Source of the DNA: Sabellastarte sp. h YS-2021
Lineage: Eukaryota; Annelida; Polychaeta; Sabellida; Sabellidae
Length of the DNA stretch: 64,000 bases
Direction of reading: 5' to 3'
Assembly (NCBI GenBank): GCA_964017235.1
Contig: OZ024936.1
Span: forward strand, 93,098,537-93,162,536
Part shown: piece after piece, positions 12,001 through 23,339 of the stretch
How positions within the stretch are numbered: the stretch's first letter is position 1
Layout: each line of letters begins with the position of its first letter
The notes under the pieces: generated by a model
What the model saw: the letters and a program-made list of their open reading frames with translations, nothing else
Database searches by the model: none
What the model was told of the DNA's origin: nothing
Translations under genes and position numbers: made by a program

Positions 12001-12660
12001 CTTCGACAAACATGGTTGGTCTTACATGTCGCTATCAGAGTCAGTATCCATACTAGAAGCACTTTGTCCTCTGGCCAGTTCAGTAGTTGATTTGCTGGTA
12101 ACCTGTAACTGCAGATCAGGAGAGTTGGTGCAAGATAAAAGTGTAGTTGTTGGTCAGCCCCCTTCTGAGGTTGGTCCATAATTGATTAGTTGGTAACCTG
12201 TCACAGCAAAGCAGGGGAGTCATGGACAGACAAATCTTTTTGGTTGGTCGACAGGCTTGATGATGGGGTGGGTCACCTTGACAGAACCAACTGGTGACCT
12301 TGACAGTTTGAAAGGTCGGTTCCCGAGGTCTATCCAAGCGTCTGGGGAGTAGTAGAGCTTCCAGCCGTTTGAATATATCCAACCATTTCTTGTCAAGGAC
12401 TCAATCCTGGTGTCTGCAGAAAACTTGGCTGACCTGTTATCAGAGGCTGACTTGGCAGGCTTGTCTGAAGATGTCTTGGTCAGTTTACTTGCTGGTACTT
12501 TGGGTTTATTATCAGATGGGACGACCTTCTTCTTTTTGTCTATGGTAACACTCAAACCAGGAGACTGTGGCATCATCTGGCTGTCAACCACCCCCATTAC
12601 TGACACTAAGGCCTGGTCCATGAGGGAGGAAACGCTAGTGTCCATAAAAATTTCTTGAGT
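9040..12660 (-). pseudogene. DIRS-type gag-like gene, interrupted by a transposon
   Basis: On the - strand the gene begins at about 12,645 with a Lys/Ser-rich segment (12,645-12,220), continues through broken frames (TLMEGYTFGSSEAAGLL near 11,800), and is open from 11,650 to the insertion at 11,284. That part reads PASRQISQESLRRCEKSAHE, then LEYLIDFNASISQAMAKTME, and ends at SMANFTL. The same protein resumes at 9,351 with DSYLSHLKTGIKPDTLAALR and runs to about 9,040 through a basic tail. Together these match the capsid-like ORF found upstream of RT in DIRS retrotransposons. Stops and frameshifts are frequent, so it is dead. The intervening 1.93 kb is a separate transposon; removing it restores the order of the family motifs, though a stop and further damage remain. 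Confidence 0.65.
9356..11280. mobile_element. 1,925-bp TTAA-target DNA transposon inside DIRS gag
   Basis: The insertion is flanked by TTAA on both sides (9,352-9,355 and 11,281-11,284). Its ends are inverted repeats: AGGAGATAAGAAAAGAA at the left and, reversed, AGGATATAGGCAAAGAA at the right, 14 of 17 identical. The gag protein motifs to either side join across a single TTAA. The interior is AT-rich, and its longest ORF (9,656-9,901, 81 codons) is unrecognised, so this looks like a non-autonomous element. The 4-bp TTAA duplication is the piggyBac habit, but the first bases AGG are not the usual piggyBac CCY, so the superfamily is open. Confidence 0.7.
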
Positions 12661-13040
12661 ATCAGAATAGCCAGATTTCTTTAATTCACGTTTTTTTCTT
12701 TTTAAGTTTGTATCTAGTTGTCAACAACTGAGGATGTTGTTCGCTACTTTATGGCTTTGTATCTCGGCACACGCCTTAACTTGGCACAAAACGGAAGACA
12801 GAATATCTATAGAGTTAGAGTGTTGACAGAAATAATTAAAATATCTTCTGCAATTTCTGTATGCAAATTGTGCCAAGTTGGGGTGCTGATTTCTTGTAGG
12901 AATTATATTATCATCTCTTAAAAGCACTGTAAAAATTTTTATTGTTTGGATTTTGTCTTAGTAAAATACTGTTATAACTTGTGCTTGTGTCAATGCATAT
13001 TTTAATTAAAAGAAATCCACGAAGATACACTTAACATGCA
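12661..13040. other. Intergenic stretch with a loose palindrome
   Basis: No gene. An imperfect inverted repeat, AACTTGGCACAA ... TTGTGCCAAGTT, lies at about 12,778-12,880, with weaker matching in the arms. It may be a small fold-back remnant between the DIRS gag fragment and the DIRS element to the right. Confidence 0.4.
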
Positions 13041-13279
13041 AAATTTCATATTTTTAAATGTAAAATACATTTTTATGAAGAAAAATGTATATACTTACCA
13101 CATGAAAACACTTGGGTGAGCATGGCTTGGCATTCAGTGACCGCCACATACACCATACATAGAATTTAAAATATGAGGGAATACCCTCTTTAAACCTATA
13201 TACTTGCTACCTTTGACCCTTGGTGACCTAATTCACTCTGCCATGCGCAGTAATACAGAAATAGTTCATTCTTTTTGTG
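13041..13279 (-). repeat. DIRS right inverted terminal repeat
   Basis: The inner part matches the left ITR in inverted orientation. The outer part (13,041-13,110) is specific to this end and is complementary to 13,336-13,410 of the internal complementary region. Confidence 0.8.
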
Positions 13280-13335
13280 AATAAACATAAATGCTGTAAA
13301 AAAGTCTTTTAAAAGCGGGGCAGGCGGGAGGGTCA

Positions 13336-13465
13336 TTTGCTGTTTTCATATGGTAAGTATATACATTTTTCTTCATAAAAATGTATTTTACATTTAAAAA
13401 TATGAAATTTTATTTCATAAAAATGTAATATACTCTACCATATGAAAACACTTGGGCTAAACGCC
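13336..13465. repeat. DIRS internal complementary region (circle-junction copy)
   Basis: Bases 13,336-13,411 are the complement of the outer right ITR (13,040-13,115). Bases 13,409-13,465 are the complement of the outer left ITR (18,690-18,736). The two halves meet at about 13,409-13,411 with a shared TTT. The segment is therefore the sequence expected if the two element ends were joined in a circle. Confidence 0.8.
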
Positions 13466-13794
13466 CACATGGAAGAATGGTGGGAAAAAGAGAGACTGAG
13501 GAAAACCACCCTAAGGTCAAATTGCAGACACAGGATATTTCCTGGTGGAATTGAACCCAAAACCTCTGTGCTGAAGAAATAACTCTACTGAGTTAAAAGA
13601 GTAGAATTAACCACTGCAAGACTTTCAGCACTGCTGTCTACACCCTATTAGGTCAGCTCAAATGAGAGGGCATAAGTATGCCACTGTGTTCAGAATAGGA
13701 ACATGCCAAGAAGCATTAATAAGCACGGTTCTGAAAATGGAGATGAAGAACAGATTCCCTAAGAGGAAAGTGCCACCCGCTTTTTCTGAGGAAT

Positions 13795-14110
13795 TTAAGT
13801 AGAAGAGAGAGAACTGGCTGAGTGGAAACAGAACTCCACTCCACTTAAGAAATCATAGAGATTCTTAAGAACAACATCTCTGAAGGAAAATAAGTGAAGT
13901 GCAAGAATTCCAAGAGGAATCCCCCATGATGGGAAGCAGTGGGGAGACCAGAAATGAAACCCGGGCAAAAACATCATGGGCCTTCACATGTGGAACAGAG
14001 ATTGAGGGAATAAAGAATAAAATGTTATCCCAAAAGATACTGTCAGAGCACAATATCACCCTATTTGACTTCAGAAGAAAGACCAAGAAGAAATCCTCCT
14101 AAGAAGCTCA
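13795..14110 (-). pseudogene. DIRS tyrosine recombinase C-terminal remnant
   Basis: The - strand frame at 14,086-13,865 contains VPHVKAHDVFARVSF. The V-K-A-H-D-V block is the H-x-x-R region of DIRS YRs; the Arg position is shifted or lost. In a second frame (13,977-13,795) ALHLFSFRDVVLKN follows, resembling the Tyr-containing end (family Y-L-R-D-V). Position and strand fit: it lies just upstream of the ICR. Confidence 0.5.
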
Positions 14111-14531
14111 GAAAAGCTATATAGATAGTATCTTAGGAATCTGGCTGTAGGAAAGGAGAGGTCCTCTAAGTCATCAAAATCACTCCTCCTTCCCAAAGGG
14201 AGTAAGAAAGTCTGTCTAACATGTGAAAAACTTGGCTCAGCAAGTAAACAGGGTTCAAGAGGAGCCTTGGTAAGAGTCTGCAGAACCAAGGTTTAAGTAC
14301 CAAACAGGTAGGTGATGGCTACCCTAACTTTGGACTTAAAGAAGCTCTAAAAGAGACGTCCTAACTCCCTATAAGAACCCAACTCCAAGTAGTACATGGA
14401 GAGAACTGACCTGTATCCCTATTGTCTGAAAAATAATTCCTTAAAAGGAACAAACAGCAATAAATGGGACAGTTGAAGCATGGCAGAGTGGCCATGTTTC
14501 TCACAAGTTTTTTAAGCAGTTTCACATTGCT

Positions 14532-15620
14532 TCATAGACAGTAATGGAGGATTAAAAATCCTCCAGGACCCCTCCTGTGAACATTCTTCTGTAAGGAGAC
14601 TTCACCCTCAAGGCTTGAAGAAAGAAACTCCATAAAAATAAATAAGAAACCTCTAGATGAGGTTGTTATAGAAGAATAAGAGGAAGAGCCACTGGCATTC
14701 TTGAAGGAGATATTGAGGCCAAACCTTGGCAATTGGCAAGGAAGACTAAAAAAGGCATGGTACAGCTCTGAAAGTTTATTAACTTCCTGGCCATAGAGGA
14801 CAAAGAGCTGAAGGAGGGAAGGAGTAAAACAAGTACTCCGGACCAAAAAAATCCAGGGCATCTGTTGCCAGAGCCTAGGGATCTAGCACAGGAGGCACAT
14901 GTAAGAGCAGCTTGTGATTGAATCACATGGCAAATAGATCTAAATCAGAGGAGAAGTCTGAGACTACCATCTGAAGATCCAAGAATTGAGAGACCACTTT
15001 ATGTGAAAGGTGAGATAAGACCTCCAGAGATGGTCTGCCAAGGATTCATACCCTTGGAACATGAGTAGGTGGAAGAACCGACTTGCTCTTATAAAAACAA
15101 TGGCAAAAAGGTGCCCAAAATAGATACACGTCCCAAGAGTAGAAGCTCTCTTGATCTAAAAAGAAAGCACAGGCAACAGTGTTGCCTGAGAAAATCTGAA
15201 GTGTCCTTTGAAGAAAGGACAAGAAAAAGGAAATGTCTTGACAGCAAGACATCTGTGTTGTCTGAGGTGAAAAGGATGATCCTTTGATGAAAGGATAAAA
15301 GAGGGACAAATATCTGAGCAAAAAGAACTGATGAGCAGATTGGACTGCTACATCAAGGTTGGACCTTAGGAGGTCAAAAGAGCATAAAGAGATCCCAACC
15401 CGAAAGTGAAACATCCAGGTTAGTAGATGGTAACAATAGCGAATTAAAGGGAGGTAACACTGAAGAAGTGTCATGTGCAGGCAACCTTGAAGAAATGGCT
15501 TCCAAGTGGAAGCCAGGAGAATAAAGGTGCCAAGTTGGAGAGGAAATTAAAGGTGTTCTAAGGCAGAGAAAGGAAGAGCTGCTGAATAGACAGAACCTTG
15601 TTACTGTCAGGAACACATTC
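14532..15620 (-). pseudogene. DIRS reverse transcriptase/RNase H remnant
   Basis: On the - strand a DIRS RNase H end is recognisable at about 14,875-14,750 (ALATDALDFFGPEYLFYSF, the family position of a D-A-L-x3-W block). Further upstream, near 15,420-15,390, is a segment STNLDVSLSGWDLFML, which sits where the family has its T-D-A-S-x-x-G-W RNase H start. Frames shift many times. The open - strand frames here (for example 15,046-15,474) are hydrophobic only because the - strand is pyrimidine-rich. The RT palm itself (16-18 kb) is too decayed for me to identify. Confidence 0.45.
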
Positions 15621-18530
15621 AGACAGGTTAAGAACCTGACCCAGGAAGGAGACCTGTTGTAGGAACAGATCTAAATACTTCCTGCTAAGAACCACTCCAA
15701 GTTGAATGTCAACTCTAAGAAAGTTGCCAAATAAGCCTCTGACAACTATTGGCTCTAATGAGCCAATTTGTAGTCACATGTGCACTGAGATGCCCAACCT
15801 CAAAGCCAACTTTCCTTACTTCCTTGACTAAAGAAGTAAATTCTGAAAGGCTAGTGGCTAGGCCCTAAGGCATTGCCACAAAGTGGTACACCCTGCCCAA
15901 AAGTAAAACTCTGAGCAAAAGTAAACCAAATGAGCCAAAGGAGAGAAAGAAGGCAAATTGAGGAAGAGAAGTGGTCCACTGGCCAATTGAGAATATGATC
16001 AACTGATAAGTTGCATCCTGATAGTCGGAAAACCAGGAAAAGATAAAAATCTAATGGTGGTTTCCAGTATATCTTATGCCCTGAAAAAATCAGGAAAACA
16101 GGAGCTCAAGATACTTGAACTGCTCATGTGAACAGACAGTGTGAGACTGAATGACAAAGAACAGCATTCTTCTGTGGAGAGGGGCTGAAGAAGAAATCAG
16201 GAAAGTGGAATCTGAGAGACCACTGGAGGATGAACCACATTCCAGATTGCTGGAAAAAGGAAGGCTGCACCCAAACATTTCAAATAGAAATGGAAGAAAT
16301 CAGTTGACCTCCCACTGGCAAGTGGAGGGATCTGGAAGTAAGAGTAACAGTTTGAATAAAACAAAACACTCTTATCTCCTGAAGGATACCATAATAGAGG
16401 TTAAGGCTGAGCCTCTGCCTGTGGAAGGCATTCCACCATCAGAATGTTGGAACCTGGAAAGGAACGACATCCTTTAAGCACTAAGTTAGAGAGAAGACTC
16501 CCTAGTTGGGAGGAGAAAAGTCTTTATTGGTCTGCCTCAAGAGGCTAAAGCAGAAAGCTTAAAAGAGTCACCTTGAGTAAGGGCAACATGAAAAGCTTCT
16601 GCTTATACTGTTATATGTGAGAAAAAGTAGTCTCTTAGGAGAGACACCACAAAAAATAGTATAAGACCAAAATTGACCAATTTACCCTATCAAGTGACTA
16701 GGCACAAGTGAAGGAAATGGATAAAGAAATCTCTCAAAACAAAGTGCAAAGATGGCTGAAAAGCACCATAGATCAACCAGCTAAAATGGAGCTGGAAGAC
16801 CCATTGAAAAGATGTCCAAAGCATGGTAGATGAAAAAGACCACTGAGAAACTATTGCCTGGTCAATCAATTTGAATAAGTGATCAACAAAACAGGACTGA
16901 GGAAACACTCCCACAGTACTAAGGACCCTAAGGTCCATCTTAGATCTTCCCTAATAGCAGAGGACTTCTGCCCAGGGAAGAGAAGGTCCAAAGAACCTCA
17001 CCAGGCTAGATCCCAGGTCCGGAAACCTGAGCAAGTCAACCCAAAAAAAAACTTGAAAGGGTTTGTACCTTTTAGAAGGTAAATTTGGGTATAAAACTCA
17101 GAATGAGAAGAACCCAAACTGAATGAGTGACAGAAAGTAAGAATCTGGCCTCACGAGGGAACTTCTAAGCCTGGGAATAGTGTTTGACTTAGAGAAAAAT
17201 AAGACTGATCAAAAGAAAGAGCAGTCAAAAATTATTCCCTAATTCTGTTGGACAGGAAGCCTTAAAATATTCTGTGGTCAAGATTGAAGGACAGAGTCCA
17301 AAGCATCCACATAGTCCACCAAAATGACACAAGAAATGTTGGAATAAGGTCCCTGAAGTCTGCCTGAAGGTTAACAAAAGACAGAGGAACCCCAAGATAC
17401 CCAAAAGGGAGATATGCCCATTGGTAGTCAGATCTAAGAATTGGTGAAAATCAACAGAAAGATTTTCACCAAGCCCCAAACAAAAATATTTTTAGATTTA
17501 GAAAATGAATGGAGCTGTGTTTAGGAAGTAGCAAAATCAGTTGCATTAAACTGATAAACTCTTCTTAAGGGACCCTTAACAAAAATGGTCTTAGGGAGGT
17601 AATCCCAGCACCAAAAAGACAGCCTGATTAGACTGGGCCTTTTTCACAAAAGAGGCTAAAGGACTAAAAATGGACTGAGAAACAAAATGACCGACTGACA
17701 TAAAACTTGTAATGTAGGAAACCGGTAACAGCGAGAAGGATATCCAAAGGTGGAAGACAAAGTCAACCCCCAAGAGCTGTTTACCACCATCCTCCAGACT
17801 TGAAGGTGGGGAAAGGCTGAAAATAGAAACTCTAGGTTCAGAACTGAATCCAAAACACTGAAACCAGGATCTGTATCCCAGAAATGTCCAATGAATGGGC
17901 CTGTATAAGAAATGAACCGGGAATGGTAGGCATGTGTAGTACCGTAATGATATGCTATAAAATTTGCATTAACAAAGAAAATTATTACACAATAAGCTCT
18001 GATGCAGTAATACTAAAAAAAATATGGTAAAGGATTGCATAAAACAAACCTTAAAATGCCGAAATCACAGAGAAAATGACTGTTTTCTGACAACCGATCG
18101 GTTGACCTCCATTTTGGATGTGACGTCATCATCACGTGACCTGGTGAATGATTCGCAAAAGCTCAAAAATACAGTCAAAATACGCGGTGAAACGAAGAAT
18201 TTCGTGGAAAGAATGAAGGAAAACCATAAATTAGAATTATAATGCCTGTAGAAGTGCATAAAACGAATTAATTTACTAAAGAAATGAATATCTCCAAAGG
18301 TAATCCGACATTCTAACACCACGTGACCAGATGAGCGATAATACAAATTTTGGAAAAATACGTAAAAATATTACCCAAAGTATACAATAAATTCACCAGA
18401 AATCGAAATATAAGGAAAATAAAATTGAGAAGGAGTAAATAAAACAGCAAAAGACTACTTACAGAGCATAAAAATGTGTAAATGCAGGTCTTAATGAGGT
18501 AGCAAAAACACCTGTTTGTAGTTCAACCAC
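15621..18530 (-). other. Decayed interior of the DIRS element
   Basis: This is the purine-rich (+ strand) interior between the RNase H remnant and the left ITR. It should correspond to gag and RT, but all frames are broken and I cannot assign domains. Short - strand ORFs (17,479-17,225; 16,938-16,690) are unrecognised and probably shadows of the decayed polyprotein. Confidence 0.4.
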
Positions 18531-18736
18531 CACAAAAAGAATGAACTATTTCTGTATTACTGCGCATGGCAGAGTGAATTAGGTCACCAGGAGTCAAAGG
18601 TGGCAAGTATATAGGTTTAAAGAGGGTCTCCCCTCATATTTTAAATTCTATGTATGGTGTATGTGGTGGTCACTGAACGCCAAGCCACGCTCACCCAAGT
18701 GTTTTTTCATATGGTAGAGTATATTACATTTTTATG
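18531..18736 (-). repeat. DIRS left inverted terminal repeat
   Basis: Read on the - strand it begins TTTATTTCATAAAAATG and continues through ACACTTGGGTGAGC to TTCATTCTTTTTGTG, the reverse complement of 13,085-13,279 apart from about a dozen differences. Its outer 30-40 bp differ from the right ITR, as in known DIRS elements. Confidence 0.8.
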
Positions 18737-20231
18737 AAATAAAGATAAGGTTTTCGTGTCCAAGTTTTGCCAACTTATGGCGGGAAGCAGTAGTTAAAAT
18801 ATTGCAGAAAGAGTAGTCACCATTTGCAATACATGGGTCAGGGCCCTTACATTTGTTACCTTTGTTTTTGTAATGGAGCAGTAAACACGCCAAACGAAAA
18901 AGATGCTATGACGTCACGCTGTCTAGACAGAAAGGAAGAACGATGCACCACCTTGCGAATGCACAGTACTACACCAGCTTACCAGTTACTATACAGGACG
19001 ACCTTTTCTGTTGTTTGGCAGGCTGGTCTGCGTCGACCGGATTAGCAATTGTCCATGGGGTAGGATGTATCTATACCTTAAAAAACTTTATTTTATAAAT
19101 CAAAAAAACAATATCCACTGTCTTGTAATCTATTTTACATATTACATACTGTATAAGTGTCTTTTTTTCGCAGGTACCCAAGAACACAAATCCACACAGA
19201 AAACTTGATTCACGAGAACTAACTTTTGCAGTAAAGGAGGATCCAATATTGCCAACAATAACATACAAGTTTGCCCCTCACATGTCACTGTTCAACATTT
19301 CAAAATAATCATCATTATCTCATTGTATCACAACAAACGCTTTACGGTGTCACCTTGTAGCAAGTGCAATTTACCATGTGTACTTGAGGCAAGGACACAA
19401 GAAAAACACCTGCGTTTATATTGCTAATCTTTCTCAGTCGCAAGTCTGCAAGTTGTGTGGTGGCCAAACTTCTTTGTTCTAGTTTAAGCCAAACGTCAGT
19501 GGCTGTACATACAGGTCCCAATCAAATGGTTCAAATAATTATCATTCTGAGATGTCCAGATGGTAACTTACCTAACTAGCTAATTCCCAGTAAATTAGAT
19601 AAATTTGTACAAAAAATGTGCGAAAAGCAGGAAAACATTATAGTATTAGAAAGATTTGAAAGACTACCAACAACATTTGTTTTCAGTGTGGTATAAATGA
19701 TAACAGGGTAACCAAACAACCCAAACATGGACTTCCTTCTGACTGGCCTTATTACGCGTGGGGTGATAAGGCCCACACATTAAATCTTACCTGAGAGAAA
19801 ACAGGCCTATTCATGTATTAGGACTGACTTGTATAAAGAAGGCAAATAATTAGGTGCAGATCTGTATGTGTACAAAGTGACTGTGTACTGGTGTTTCCTG
19901 TCGGATATTTTTTTCCACATATTCTTCCCCCAGTTTTTCACTTAAGTGTTATAGTTATCGATAAATGTTATTGCCATCAATGGTTTATGAATAAATACAT
20001 GTGTTATTTATACTTCCTGTGTCAATATTTACCACTGAAATGGGTGTTTCAGACTTATTTTGAAGACTTATAATAACTTAGGTATGCATTATTATAGTGT
20101 GTACATATATGTATGACGTTAAGTGTACATAAATATTAGTGAGAATTAAATTTTGCACTTAAAAGTCACTAAATTAATTCCCACAAAGAAAAAATAAACA
20201 GCTAATAAAGTATTTTTATCTGCCTGGCCTG
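18737..20231. other. Non-coding stretch, nothing recognised
   Basis: No gene or repeat recognised. A CRE-like TGACGTCA-type octamer (ATGACGTCACG) occurs at about 18,908, without other promoter context. Short ORFs look random. Confidence 0.4.
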
Positions 20232-20360
20232 TACTCACAAAACCGTTAAACAAAAAATTAAAAAAACTGGTTTCTCCACCTGTAAACTACCCGTCGCAAT
20301 ATGACCCTGACTGTTGAACGTGACGCAAAACAACAAATAAATCTAAATAAATAAATCTAA
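20232..20360 (+). mobile_element. SINE family S1, 3' fragment
   Basis: The CTGGTTTCTCCACCTG segment, then ACTACCCGTCGCAATATGAC, then an AAATAAATCTAAATAAATAAA tail match the 3' half of the S1 SINE in forward orientation. The tRNA-like head is missing. Confidence 0.6.
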
Positions 20361-20469
20361 AATTTAGAGAACAAGGCCACTGCTGTAGCAGTTATCTCCC
20401 GCCTTAGTAATAATATTGAACTATAATACTGAACTAACTTTATACCACACTGAAAACTAACATCACTTA

Positions 20470-21190
20470 ACATTGAAAAAGGGGTAAAAGGTAAAAGTCA
20501 GTAATTTGGGAAAGAGTCTCAGGCCATGACTTGTTATAAGTTGTTTTCACATTAGGAATCCCTAAAAATCAATGGTAAGGGAGATATAAGGCCTTTTTGA
20601 AAGGACAATCCCATTTAACATTAAACATATGTTATGACGGCCATTTTGTTTTCGAAACTACGCCAAATTATTTTCAGCTTACTTTCCTAGCCATAGCACC
20701 AATAATATGGGAGAAATAAGGATGTTTTGGTGTCATTACCCCATTTAACCTTAAAGCAGGGGTCAAAGATCAAACTCAACGCCTGGAAAAGATTCCCAGG
20801 CCAGATTTTTTTCACATTCCGAACCTTTTTAGTTCCATAGTTCCATTTGACATTAAACGGGTGATATGGCGGCCATTTTGTTTTTAGAACTAGGCCAAAA
20901 TTTCTATCGGGCTAGCTTTTCTAGCGATTTACTTTTTGTGCAATTTGATGAAGCTAGTTGGAATATTTCAAGATTTAGAGCAGTTTTATGATTTTGAAAC
21001 AATTGGCTATGGCGGCCATTTTCTTTTACAAAATGAGGTCAAAATCTTGCACAGACAGGTTTCATAGCCATACACATTCCCTGCAAATTTGGTGAAGATT
21101 ACAAATGAATGAGATATTAAGGTTTATGTAATAATGTGACAAACAGATGTACGGATGCATGTACAGAATGCGTTTTATAATCCCCAGACA
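20470..21190. repeat. Diverged repeat region with GGCGGCCATTTTG motifs
   Basis: Several units of about 150-200 bp share GTCAAAG..., TTCCCAGGCCA and GGAGATATAAGG-like segments and the recurring motif GGCGGCCATTTTG or a close variant (near 20,637, 20,870, 21,012). The TCAAAG/CCCAGGCCA blocks resemble the 147-bp array at 4.4-6.1 kb and the single unit at 6.3 kb, which suggests a common, much older origin. Confidence 0.5.
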
Positions 21191-21965
21191 ATAGCCTTCA
21201 GCTGCTGACAGGAGATAAAAATGACTCACAAAGTAAGGCTAATATTTGGATTAAGTGCAGAAGACTCGACTGTATTTAATCGAAAAAATCCTTTTTATGG
21301 GTGGATTTAAGTTTTTCCAAAAATTGGCTTAACTTCAGTGAATACAAACATAAATCTTAATCCAATTTCTGGATTAACTTTAGATATATTCCACTAATCT
21401 TTCGCTAATCCATTTTTGAAGTTGCCCTTCGGGGGTTGAAATAAGTGCACCATTTCAAACAGCCATGCCAAGTATGATTTAGTATGTGCTGTCGAGATGA
21501 TGCACTTTCCTGGTGCCCCAGATCTAAATTGTGCATGTCGTTGAAAACAGCCCCTTACAAGTGTACAACACTCTGAATATGTGATGATACAGGCAAAGTG
21601 CATGGTTAGGTGTTACACTTTTTGTAAACAACATTTTGCTGAACCCATTGCACTCATTGATTTTGAAGTTAAATAGCATTTTTTCAAGATGGCGCTTGAA
21701 ATTAAGACAACTCAAACTTATTCACAGTAATTAAAGAATTAGTCATTATTATCTGGTGGGGCCAATGTTTGCCCCAGATGGCTGCTATATGTTACAGTGT
21801 TCCAGAAGAGTGTCAAGATGGCGGCCAAAATTGGAGAAGTTTCAATTTTTGAGATGTCCTAGAGGAGTAGTCCTTAACACCCAGGGGGTCCTGAAGGGAT
21901 AGTGTCAACAATCCGAATCAACAATACTTTTTTTTCTAATATTGGACACTTACGAGGCCATTAAC
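21191..21965. other. Non-coding stretch, nothing recognised
   Basis: AT-rich DNA with scattered AAGATGGCGG-type words (about 21,686 and 21,818). No coding potential is recognised. Confidence 0.4.
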
Positions 21966-21973
21966 CCATTTAA

Positions 21974-22221
21974 ATTACACCTCTTTCCTAATTTGTAATT
22001 CTTAGAACTTTGTTTAACATTATTATTCTTCATTTCTATTTTTCAGGCATTTAATTTTTGGTTTTTATGATCATTTTATTTTTGGAACAAAATGTATAAG
22101 AGGTTTCTTTAGATATGTGTAAAAGGGTTTCCATTTATGGCCATAATCAATGAGTGAAGCATCTGCCTATTAGTGAAAGATATTGGACACTTTTAACAAA
22201 AGAAAAATTCCCAGGTGAAAT
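21974..22221. mobile_element. TTAA-flanked MITE (family M1), copy A
   Basis: A 248-bp element with TTAA on each side (21,970-21,973 and 22,222-22,225). Its ends are ATTACACCT and AGGTGAAAT, an inverted pair with one mismatch. The interior matches copy B at 51,049-51,990 over its whole length and in the same orientation, but copy B carries a Harbinger MITE insertion. There is no coding capacity. Confidence 0.75.
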
Positions 22222-22225
22222 TTAA

Positions 22226-22615
22226 AACAGTTGAAACCACTTTTAGTTATGTCCCTTAACCAGTTGTATCATCAAAGGTACATTTAGAGACACTACAAAG
22301 TTATATATGTTCACCACTTTAAATCTTCCTTTAAACAACTGTTACACTGCATTTTCCTTTTAATTTATTCGTTTTTTATCGCACAGAAACTTGTTGATAA
22401 TGGTATTTAATCTGGGTAGCATTTTTGGCATCTAGGTAGCATTGTAGAGCATTAAAGCAGATGAGTCTAAGAAATAAACACTTTTTCATAATCTATAAAC
22501 ATGAAGAGGCCAGCAATAATTTTCTTTTCTGTGATATGCATTAAATCATATATTAATCTTGTATTTTCATTTATTGTTCTTCCACTGATAAAACCTGTCT
22601 GGATATTGCATATTG
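22226..22615. other. Non-coding stretch, nothing recognised
   Basis: AT-rich intergenic DNA between MITE M1-A and the next SINE. No ORF of note. Confidence 0.4.
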
Positions 22616-22621
22616 CATGAG

Positions 22622-22818
22622 GATTTATTTATTTATTTGGGGTTTTACATGGTTTTCAACACTGTACAGGTCATATCACAATGGGTAGTTGGAAGGTCAG
22701 AGGAAACCAGTACATACAGTTCATCAGGGTTCTGTACTGTAAACTGCCTACCAACGGCAAGCAACTACCAGCTTTCCCTCTTGAGGTCGTGCCGGGAACC
22801 GAACCCTGGCCTCAGAGA
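22622..22818 (-). mobile_element. SINE family S1 copy
   Basis: Reverse-orientation copy. The TTTATTTATTTATTTGGGG tail is on the left, then ACACTGTACAGGTCATATCA, and the head-proximal CGTGCCGGGAACCGAACCC (B-box region) is at the right. The tRNA-like A-box part is missing. Confidence 0.8.
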
Positions 22819-22839
22819 CCAGTTTACAATTTGATCGCC

Positions 22840-23335
22840 CAATGTTAATTGGAAGTTTGTTTCTGTGGATGTTCCCATTAAGTATCTTTATTTAAAGATG
22901 AATGCTTAAGTTCCACTTTCAATATCTCTAGACGAGCAACCTGTATTTTGAGTAGTTTACAGAGATTTTACAAGGGGGTTTGACTTACCAGTGTTGTTTA
23001 ATTGGGTGGGTTTTTTCTAGAGGTAATCTTAGCAGTATTTGGATGATTGTCTGTGATTTTTAAATGATATTTAGGCGATTTTCTATATCACCCATACAGA
23101 AATTCTGAACACAATCTCATGGAGTTAACCCGCACATATAATATCTACAGCCATATTCACCTAGCTATTGTACTTACAGAAAAGGACATCTTATTTATAT
23201 TACCTGCTATAGATAGTAATCATAAAAACTTGTCAGCATAGTTATTTGTGATTATTTCATTACTTTTTAAATACAAATATGTGATATATCTTATTATGTA
23301 GGAGTTTCTGTATATAGGATATCTGTTATAATTTA
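22840..23335. other. Non-coding stretch, nothing recognised
   Basis: AT-rich. No gene or repeat recognised. Confidence 0.35.
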
Positions 23336-23339
23336 TGTC

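Larger units (their letters stand above)
13041..18736 (-). mobile_element. DIRS retrotransposon with ITRs and internal complementary region
   Basis: The element carries inverted terminal repeats of about 200-240 bp (18,531-18,736 and 13,041-13,279) and, next to the right-hand ITR, a segment complementary to both outer ends (13,336-13,465). This arrangement is diagnostic of DIRS elements, whose circular intermediate is thought to be templated across that region. The order on the - strand is LITR, coding region, RNase H end (about 14,850), YR end (about 13,970), ICR, RITR. The interior is strongly purine-rich on the + strand and full of stops on both, so the proteins are dead. The ITRs still agree at roughly nine positions in ten or better by eye. 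Confidence 0.8.

Noticed and set aside
12410-12658. 82-codon ORF on +
   Set aside because: Shadow of the DIRS gag frame on -.
13535-13620. tRNA-like sequence on - with GGGTTCAATTCC
   Set aside because: A B-box-like word is present, but no full cloverleaf forms, and it lies inside the DIRS element.
15046-15474. Hydrophobic 142-codon ORF on -, possible membrane protein
   Set aside because: It lies in the pyrimidine-rich strand of the decayed DIRS interior, and composition explains its hydrophobicity.
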